Both the position numbers and the translations under genes were made by a program. 11,559 nucleotides of DNA from Prevotellaceae bacterium (GTDB lineage Bacteria > Bacteroidota > Bacteroidia > Bacteroidales > UBA932), in NCBI GenBank assembly GCA_031264645.1, contig JAISDR010000159.1, positions 1 to 11,559 of the forward strand, in the 5' to 3' direction. Under the pieces are notes generated by a model. It searched no databases. It was not told the origin of the DNA and worked only from the letters and a program-made list of their open reading frames with translations. Below are positions 1 through 5,851 of the stretch, piece after piece; the stretch's first letter is position 1; each line of letters opens with the position of its first letter.

Positions 1-190
1 AATTCTTTTCTTCATACAAATAATAACATTGTTTATATTAATAAATCGCCCAAAATTATACTTTTTTTATTAAACCAAACCATAAACTATAATATTTTTT
101 ACGATATTTTTATATAACACTGTTTTATTGCTTATTATATGATAAAATATTTTTGTAAAAACAAGTTCTTTGGAGATGGTTTTTTACAAA
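1..190. other. AT-rich non-coding stretch
   Basis: This stretch is very rich in A and T, with many runs of T or A. I see no convincing reading frame, RNA gene or promoter in it. Its only clear structure is the inverted repeat at 150-192. It may be the tail of an intergenic region whose upstream gene lies outside the window. Confidence 0.6.
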
Positions 191-192
191 AA
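150..192. repeat. AT-rich inverted repeat (possible hairpin)
   Basis: The left arm TTTTTGTAAAAAC (150-162) is complementary to the right arm GTTTTTTACAAAAA (179-192). That gives about 12-13 pairs with one bulged base and a loop of about 16 nt. The stem is almost all A-T, so it is a poor intrinsic terminator. It lies directly before the 42-bp array. It could be a weak terminator of an upstream gene, a protein-binding site, or chance in AT-rich DNA. Confidence 0.4.
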
Positions 193-500
193 GACGCCAT
201 AAAAAGATTTTGACGCTCTCTTAAAGCTTTGACAGGCCTCTATAATTTTTTACGACGTTCTGCTAAGGCTTTGACAGAGCGAATTAATTTTTTACGACGC
301 CATGCTAAAGCTTTGACAGACCAAAATTAATTCTTTATGACGCTCTTCTAAAGCTTTGACAGACCGAATTAATTTTTTATGACGCTATGCTAAAAGCTTT
401 GACAGATCGGATTAATTTTTTACGACGCTCTGCTAAAGCTTTGGCAGACCTCAATAAAGTTTTAACAGCTCCTTCCAAAGCTTTGACAGCGTACAATAAT
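191..500. repeat. Degenerate 42-bp tandem repeat array with 21-bp half-units
   Basis: The core AAAGCTTTGACAG recurs with its GACAG (or variant) at 231, 273, 315, 358, 401, 443, 464 and 485. The spacings are 42, 42, 43, 43, 42, 21 and 21 bp. Midway between cores lies a second motif, T-run plus ACGACG or ATGACG, at about 252, 294, 337, 379 and 422, so the unit looks like two diverged 21-bp halves. Most cores contain the palindrome AAAGCTTT (223, 307, 350, 393, 435, 477; degenerate at 265 and 456). Read on the plus strand, intact units translate as the 14-residue repeat AKALTDRINFLRRS. One-base insertions and a TGA and TAA break the frame, so a working protein is unlikely. The array ends just before the helicase promoter. 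It may be a decayed coding repeat, a protein-binding array, or curved DNA. Confidence 0.8.
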
Positions 501-516
501 TTTTTTATGCCAAACC

Positions 517-547
517 TTTCAATTAAAAATAAATTATGTACTTTTGC
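517..547 (+). promoter_or_regulatory. Bacteroidota-type promoter for the helicase gene
   Basis: A -7 box TACTTTTGC at 539-547 matches the Bacteroidota consensus TAnnTTTG. A weak -33 element, TTTC at 517-520, lies 18 bp upstream. Transcription would start near 553-556, which is downstream of the ATG at 536. The helicase must therefore start at a later ATG, most likely 605, with a leader of about 50 nt. Confidence 0.65.
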
Positions 548-604
548 GGCATTGAAAACAATAGAAAATTAGGTAATACATGTTATTCAATAGAAAATAA
601 AGAT

Positions 605-3088
605 ATGCAAGCAATCAGTCCATATTATGAAATGGCTTATAATTTCGCTAATTACACGAACTGTTCGCTCTTTTTGACAGGGAAAGCGGGAACAGGCAAA
701 ACCACTTTTCTGAAAAAACTCAAAGAACAAAGCAGGAAAGAAATGGCGATTATTGCGCCTACAGGCGTTGCTGCCATTAACGCCGGCGGAGTTACCATTC
801 ATTCGTTTTTCCAGCTGCCTTTTTCCCCGTTTATTCCCACCGACGAAGGCAGGAAAAGTCTCATATCCAAGATAAAAATGAGCAGCGTTCGCCGCAGTGT
901 GCTGGAAAATCTGGAGATGCTTGTCATTGACGAAGTCAGCATGGTGCGCGCCGATCTTATGGACGAGATTGACACCCTGCTGCGGCATTTCAGATATCGC
1001 CGGAACGAGCTTTTTGGCGGCGTGCAGATGGTTTTCATTGGCGACATGTATCAGCTTTCGCCCGTATGCAACGATCTGGAGTGGCAATTGCTGTCGGACT
1101 ATTATCCGAGCATATATTTTTTCGACAGTATGGCTATCCGCAATAAACCGCCCGTATACATTGAGTTTGACAACATATTTCGACAGAGCAACCTCGATTT
1201 CATCCACCTCCTGAACGAGGTGCGGAACAATGACATATCGGACAAAAGCTTCGAACTGCTGCAAAGCCTGTATAAGCCCGATTTCAAGCCGCCAAAAGAC
1301 GATTCGTACATCATCCTGACGACGCATAACTATAAAGCTGACAGCATCAATGCCAAAGAACTTGGAGAACTGAAAGGGGAATCGAAAAAGTTTAAAGCCA
1401 AAATCAAGGGCGACTATCCGGAAAAAAGTTATCCCACAGAGCTGGAACTCGAATTTAAGGTCGGCGCCAAGGTGATGTTCCTGAAGAATGACAAGGAGAC
1501 GCCGCGCCGGTATTTCAACGGAAAAATCGGGGAAATCACGAATTTCGGCAGCGAGGGGATTTATGTGAAATGTCCCGAGGAAAATCCTATTCTTGTCGTT
1601 CCCGAAATATGGGAAAACATTTCGTATACAACAAACCCCGAGACCCGGCAAATATCGGAAACCCTGCTGGGGACTTTCGAGCAGTATCCCCTGCGTCTGG
1701 CCTGGGCAATCACCATCCACAAAAGTCAGGGTCTGACCTTCGACAAGGCTATTATTGATGCCGGACAGGCTTTTACGCCGGGTCAGGTATACGTTGCGCT
1801 TAGCCGCTGTCGCTCGCTGGACGGTCTGGTGCTTTTAAGCAAAATCAGCCGCAACAGCCTGAATATCGATGCAAACATCATCAGGCACAACGAGCGGAAA
1901 CTGCCGATAGAAATACTGAACAATCAGCTTGACATATCCAAAAAGGAATATCGGGAAAAAGTTCTGTTCGCTCTGTTCGATTTTCAGGAATCCATAAATA
2001 CTGTACGCCGTTTAAGCGAATTTGTCAGGGAAAAAATCTCTTCGTTCAATTCCGATACGCCGGCTTTTCTGGCTTCGATTCTACGGTATCTCTCGAATAT
2101 GCAAGGCATTGCCCTGCGTTTCCGGAACGAACTGAGCACATTGCTCTATGCGATTCCGCCTGACGGGAAAAAACTGCAGGAACGAATCGCGGCTGCAGGC
2201 AACTATTTCTCGAAGGAACTGCAGACGGTTTCCACTGAATTGAAAAAGTCCCCCGCCGTTACCGACAGTAAGGCAAACGCTACGATATACAACGGAGATT
2301 TGGGGAAAATATTCGGCTCAATGGAAGAAAAACTGCATGTTTTCAGAAATATCGGGGACAGATTTACTGTTGAACAGTATTATGCCGCAAAAAGTACGCT
2401 TGTCATGCCGGCTTTTCCGGTTAATGCCTTTGCCGGAACAAATTCGTCGCGGAAAACTGCGGCAAAGTATCCGATTCTGTTCTACAGATTAACGGATCAT
2501 CGCAGGGATATTTGCGACAGCCTCGGCATTCCGCTCTATTCGGTTGTCGGGACGCAGGGATTAATCGAACTTGCGACATTCTTGCCGCAAACTCTGGACG
2601 ACATGCTGAAATTAAGCGGATTCGGACATGCGACGGTTTCAAAGTACGGACAGCAGTTTTTGGATATTGTTCTCGAATATTGCAATGAAAACGGTCTGGA
2701 TTCAATGATGTACGAAAAAGTCGAGGAAAAAAGAAACAGGAAATCAAAGAAAACCGCTCCTGTAACGAACAAAACCGCCGCGCCCTCAAAGGGAGACACC
2801 AAAAAAATCACTCTCGACATGTACCGGCAGGGCATGAGTATCGACGAAATAGCAGAGAAAAGAGATTATGCAAGTTCGACAATAAAAGTGCATCTGGCTC
2901 ATTATGTGAAGACGGGAGAACTGCCGCTGAGCGATTTTGTTACTCCCGAACATCAGGAAAAAATACGGGAAATAATAAAGACAAAAACGGCGTTCAGCGA
3001 TATTTACGCGGCGCTGAAAGGCGAAGTCGGTTATACGGAGATCGGGATGGTTGTTTCTTCATTGACCGACAATAATTCTGAAAATTAG
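605..3088 (+). CDS. PIF1-like DNA helicase with HRDC and C-terminal helix-turn-helix domains
   Basis: This is a cytoplasmic ATP-dependent DNA helicase of superfamily 1, in the PIF1/RecD2-like group. I take the start at ATG 605 (827 residues). The frame is open from ATG 536, but the -7 promoter box at 539-547 overlaps that extension. Walker A GKAGTGKTT is at residues 26-34 and Walker B IDE at 108-110, followed by VSMVRADLMDEID. The late helicase motifs are WAITIHKSQGLTFD from residue 367 and GQVYVALSRCR from 393. An HRDC domain, a helical nucleic-acid-binding module also found in RecQ, covers about 625-700 (LPQTLDDMLKLSGFG). A basic linker leads to a helix-turn-helix at about 733-775 (MSIDEIAEKRDYASSTIKVH). 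HRDC plus this HTH on a PIF1-like core is, from memory, a recurring Bacteroidota architecture. A role in replication, repair or unwinding of structured DNA is inferred. The next gene starts 26 nt downstream without a visible promoter. Confidence 0.85.
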   Translation: MQAISPYYEMAYNFANYTNCSLFLTGKAGTGKTTFLKKLKEQSRKEMAIIAPTGVAAINAGGVTIHSFFQLPFSPFIPTDEGRKSLISKIKMSSVRRSVLENLEMLVIDEVSMVRADLMDEIDTLLRHFRYRRNELFGGVQMVFIGDMYQLSPVCNDLEWQLLSDYYPSIYFFDSMAIRNKPPVYIEFDNIFRQSNLDFIHLLNEVRNNDISDKSFELLQSLYKPDFKPPKDDSYIILTTHNYKADSINAKELGELKGESKKFKAKIKGDYPEKSYPTELELEFKVGAKVMFLKNDKETPRRYFNGKIGEITNFGSEGIYVKCPEENPILVVPEIWENISYTTNPETRQISETLLGTFEQYPLRLAWAITIHKSQGLTFDKAIIDAGQAFTPGQVYVALSRCRSLDGLVLLSKISRNSLNIDANIIRHNERKLPIEILNNQLDISKKEYREKVLFALFDFQESINTVRRLSEFVREKISSFNSDTPAFLASILRYLSNMQGIALRFRNELSTLLYAIPPDGKKLQERIAAAGNYFSKELQTVSTELKKSPAVTDSKANATIYNGDLGKIFGSMEEKLHVFRNIGDRFTVEQYYAAKSTLVMPAFPVNAFAGTNSSRKTAAKYPILFYRLTDHRRDICDSLGIPLYSVVGTQGLIELATFLPQTLDDMLKLSGFGHATVSKYGQQFLDIVLEYCNENGLDSMMYEKVEEKRNRKSKKTAPVTNKTAAPSKGDTKKITLDMYRQGMSIDEIAEKRDYASSTIKVHLAHYVKTGELPLSDFVTPEHQEKIREIIKTKTAFSDIYAALKGEVGYTEIGMVVSSLTDNNSEN

Positions 3089-3114
3089 TTATTAATAATA
3101 TAATATAAGATGTT

Positions 3115-4488
3115 ATGCGTTTATTTACAGTTTTAATTCTCCTTTTGGCAACATGCAGTTGCGGGGAGAAATCGGAAAATCAAAACTGCGAGATACGGTT
3201 TTCTCAGGAAAATCTTACCATGCAGGCGGAAGAATCGAACAGTTCCATTATGGTAACTTCCAGTCTCGAATGGTCGGCGTCGTCCGATCAGAATTGGTGC
3301 AGTATGACTCCGGTCAATGGACAGTCGGGCGAGACAAGTCTCAGAATTGATGTGTCCGGCAATAATACCGGCCTCAGCCGGACGGCGGTACTCACGTTTA
3401 AGTCGGGCGAATGTTCGAAAGAATACACTGTTGTTCAGCCGGCCTTGGAAATCAGTCAAAACTGCGAGATACAGTTTTCTCCGGAAAGTCTTGCTCTGCA
3501 GGCGGAAGAATCGAACAGTTCCATTCTGGTAACTTCCAGTGTCGAATGGTCGGTATCGTCCGGTCAGGACTGGTGCAGTATTACTCCGGTCAATGGACAG
3601 TCGGGCGAGACAAGTCTCAAAATTGATGTGTCCGACAATTATACCGGCGTTAGCCGGACGGCAGTACTCACATTTGAGTCGGGCGAGTGTTCGGAGGAAT
3701 ATACTGTTGTTCAGAGCGCCTTCGAAATCAATCCTCCGCTGTCGGGCTATACCCTTGTCTGGAACGATGAATTTAGCGCGTCTTCGAATGGCCGGAAAAC
3801 TTTGGCAAAACAAAGTAAATGGCAGTTCGAGGAAGGCCATGGCGATAATGGATGGGGAAACAACGAACTGCAAAATTATGTGCCGGGATTTGCCGGAACC
3901 GATACCTGCGCCTTCATGTCGAACGGGACTTTGAAAATTGTCGCTCAAAAACATGGCAGCGAGGTTATTTCCGCAAGAATGAATACTAAAGAAAGCTGGC
4001 TGTACGGCTATTTCGAGGCGCGACTGAAGCTTCCGGGAGGAAGGGGCACATGGCCTGCGTTCTGGATGTTGCCGAGAAATTTCGTCTTCTGGCCCGACGA
4101 TGGAGAAATAGATATCATGGAAGAAGTCGGTTTCAATCCCAACTGGGTTTCTTCGGCAATACACTGCAAGGCTTACTATCACTCAATCGGCACTCAAAAG
4201 ACTGGCGAAAAATTCGTTTCTTCCGCCGAATCGGATTTTCATGTTTACGCTGTCGAGTGGACGCCCGACTACATCCGCGGATATGTGGACGGAGAATATT
4301 ATTTTGAGTTCCTGAACGATAAGGCAGGAAACAGGGACACCTGGCCCTTTAATGCTCCCTTTTATCTGAAACTCAATCTGGCCTGGGGCGGTAACTGGGG
4401 CGGCGCACAGGGCGTTGACGAAAGTATACTTCCGGCAACATATGAAATAGATTATGTAAGAGTATTTCAGAGAATTAATAATGAATAA
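3115..4488 (+). CDS. GH16 endo-beta-glucanase (laminarinase-like) lipoprotein with two BACON domains
   Basis: This 457-residue protein is predicted to be an exported lipoprotein that cleaves beta-1,3- or mixed-linked glucans. The N-terminus is a lipoprotein signal (MRLFTVLILLLATCSC), with Cys16, or less likely Cys14, as the lipid site. GEKSEN follows, an acidic tail that suggests surface export. Two BACON domains (about residues 23-114 and 115-206) come next; this Bacteroidota module often accompanies glycan-active enzymes. The GH16 catalytic domain runs from about residue 209 to the end. Its motif EIDIMEE starts at E331, giving nucleophile E331, helper D333 and acid/base E336. The Met inside the motif is the arrangement seen in laminarinase-type GH16. 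Supporting motifs are GTWPAFWMLP and the C-terminal YEIDYVRVFQ. The stop codon overlaps the next gene's ATG. Exact substrate is not certain; beta-1,3-glucan is the best guess. Confidence 0.88.
   Translation: MRLFTVLILLLATCSCGEKSENQNCEIRFSQENLTMQAEESNSSIMVTSSLEWSASSDQNWCSMTPVNGQSGETSLRIDVSGNNTGLSRTAVLTFKSGECSKEYTVVQPALEISQNCEIQFSPESLALQAEESNSSILVTSSVEWSVSSGQDWCSITPVNGQSGETSLKIDVSDNYTGVSRTAVLTFESGECSEEYTVVQSAFEINPPLSGYTLVWNDEFSASSNGRKTLAKQSKWQFEEGHGDNGWGNNELQNYVPGFAGTDTCAFMSNGTLKIVAQKHGSEVISARMNTKESWLYGYFEARLKLPGGRGTWPAFWMLPRNFVFWPDDGEIDIMEEVGFNPNWVSSAIHCKAYYHSIGTQKTGEKFVSSAESDFHVYAVEWTPDYIRGYVDGEYYFEFLNDKAGNRDTWPFNAPFYLKLNLAWGGNWGGAQGVDESILPATYEIDYVRVFQRINNE
3181..3732 (+). repeat. In-frame tandem duplication of the BACON domain (2 x 276 bp)
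   Basis: Bases 3181-3456 and 3457-3732 are head-to-tail copies of exactly 276 bp (92 codons). By hand alignment, 72 of 92 residues are identical. Long stretches also match at the DNA level, for example around the shared peptide TPVNGQSGETSL. Both copies keep the same three cysteines (QNC, WCS, GEC). This points to a fairly recent duplication inside the gene. Confidence 0.9.
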
Positions 4489-5537
4489 TGAAAAGTTTAA
4501 TTTGCTTGGCTTTATTATGCGCTTTTGTTTCGTGCAGCGAGCAAAAGGAGGATAATACCCTTATCTATTATGATTTGTCACAGTCGGTCAGCTTGAATGA
4601 GCCGGAGATTATTTTCGGTTTTGAAGACAGGTATCCAATACGGATTACTGTAAAGGATTCCATAGCAATTATAATTGAGGCAAAAAACAACTCATCCTTT
4701 ATTACACTGGACATAAATAAAAAAGAGGTTCTCAAGTATTTCGGAAATTATGGGAATGGTCCCGAAGATGTTGTAGGTCCCGAGTTTATTTCATCAGTAG
4801 ATATTGACGATTTTGTAATTTTTGAAGACGTCAATTTAGGGAGAATAAGGAAAATTAATGTAAAAGGCGAGGACAGATTTAAAATAAAAAAATTCATTGA
4901 TTATCCTTTGGAGATTTTTCCGGGCTCTGAAATGAGTTTATCCTCCAACTTCATTGTTTCCCGAACAATACAAATAAGCAAGGAAGAAACAAGCATGTTT
5001 CATATATATAATCGAAATGACAGCTCGGTAATTGACGTCGGTTTTTATCCCGACGTTAAGGAACTTTCCCACAGAAATGATGCCTTGGCAGCCCGGCTTG
5101 CTTTAAACGAATCGAAAAACCGAATAATCGCAGGGATGGTTCATGTAGATATGTTCAGCCTCTTCGATTTAAGCGGCAAAAGATTGAAATCTGTTTACTT
5201 TTCAGACGATTATATTCCGCCTTTAACTTGGGACGATGATGGAAAATATGTCATTTTTGATTCGAAAAAAAGATCTGTGGGAACGAGCCTGTGTCCTGCA
5301 AATGATTTCTGCTATCTTCATAGATGGGAATGTGTAAATGATGAAACCGTGAAAAATCATCTGATACAGTTGGACTGGGACGGAAATCTTGTAAAATCCT
5401 ATATTGTTCCCAATGATACGGAGGCAGGAGGGTTCTGCATTGATGAAAAGAGCAAAAAAATGTATGCAATCAAACATGCGGTAACAGATGATAATGAAAC
5501 GTTTTACGTAGTAGCATATTCGCTTGAGGGATTATAA
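4488..5537 (+). CDS. BF3164-like (TolB-like beta-propeller) lipoprotein
   Basis: This 349-residue protein has a lipoprotein signal (MKSLICLALLCAFVSC), with Cys16 as the lipid site. SEQKEDN follows and is acidic, as in Bacteroidota surface-export signals, so it probably sits in the outer membrane. The rest is beta-rich, with blade-like repeats such as FITLDINKKEVLKYFG, MFSLFDLSGKRLKSVYF and LIQLDWDGNLVKSY. The early GNYGNGPEDV is typical of BF3164-family (TolB-like) propellers. No catalytic residues are apparent. Its role is unknown; a sensing or scaffold role near the glycan enzymes is only inference. Its ATG overlaps the GH16 stop (TAATG), so the two genes are probably translated in a coupled way. 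Its base composition is much more AT-rich than that of the GH29 gene downstream. A DUF5128-type 6-bladed propeller is the main alternative. Confidence 0.65.
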   Translation: MKSLICLALLCAFVSCSEQKEDNTLIYYDLSQSVSLNEPEIIFGFEDRYPIRITVKDSIAIIIEAKNNSSFITLDINKKEVLKYFGNYGNGPEDVVGPEFISSVDIDDFVIFEDVNLGRIRKINVKGEDRFKIKKFIDYPLEIFPGSEMSLSSNFIVSRTIQISKEETSMFHIYNRNDSSVIDVGFYPDVKELSHRNDALAARLALNESKNRIIAGMVHVDMFSLFDLSGKRLKSVYFSDDYIPPLTWDDDGKYVIFDSKKRSVGTSLCPANDFCYLHRWECVNDETVKNHLIQLDWDGNLVKSYIVPNDTEAGGFCIDEKSKKMYAIKHAVTDDNETFYVVAYSLEGL

Positions 5538-5851
5538 ATTATGATTATCAGGAAAGGGCGAAATCATTAAGAATTGAAAATATAGTATCTATAGATCAAT
5601 ACAGAAACAAATTAAGTCGAATAATATAATAAAAAGAATATGGCAAATAAAAAGAAAAAGAAAAAAACTCAACCGATTGCTAAATATGCCGGCAACAGTG
5701 TATCTCGATGCTTGTGCGCTATTTTGAAAATAACAAGATATGCAGACGTGACAATGACAAGACTTTTTTCGATTTTATTACTGTGTATTTTGTTACCGCC
5801 TCTTTACTATGTGAAACGCTGAAAAAAAGATTATTTTAAAACTGTACAGCA
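5538..5851. other. AT-rich gap between the propeller lipoprotein and the esterase-fucosidase
   Basis: This 314-bp gap holds one small forward ORF (5640-5822) of doubtful status and no recognisable RNA gene or terminator. A near-match to the -7 box, TATTTTG at 5786-5792, has the wrong internal spacing. I cannot say whether the downstream gene has its own promoter. Confidence 0.5.
5640..5822 (+). CDS. Possible small basic membrane peptide (hypothetical)
   Basis: This ORF encodes 60 residues. A very lysine-rich N-terminus (MANKKKKKKTQ) leads through a middle segment with two cysteines to a hydrophobic stretch near the C-terminus (LFSILLLCILLPPLYYV), which could be one transmembrane helix. It lies on the coding strand of its neighbours, 29 nt before the next ATG, in an otherwise empty gap. 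The start region is AT-rich, as at other starts here. I recognise no family. It could equally be a chance ORF in AT-rich DNA. Confidence 0.35.
   Translation: MANKKKKKKTQPIAKYAGNSVSRCLCAILKITRYADVTMTRLFSILLLCILLPPLYYVKR

Noticed and set aside
191..500. CRISPR array
   Set aside because: The units are contiguous and degenerate along their whole length, with no unique spacers and no cas genes nearby.
387..572. 61-residue ORF within the repeat array
   Set aside because: It is made of the degenerate repeat, begins within a unit that has an extra A, and runs through the helicase promoter. It is better treated as part of the array.
587..1720. 377-residue reverse-strand ORF inside the helicase gene
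   Set aside because: It is antisense to a gene with clear helicase motifs, and its translation shows no recognisable domain.
3133..4182. 349-residue reverse-strand ORF inside the GH16 gene
   Set aside because: It is a shadow of the BACON/GH16 coding sequence. Its internal repeats simply mirror the BACON duplication.
5786..5792. TATTTTG as a -7 box for the fucosidase gene
   Set aside because: It has one base too few between TA and TTTG, and no -33 element is evident.
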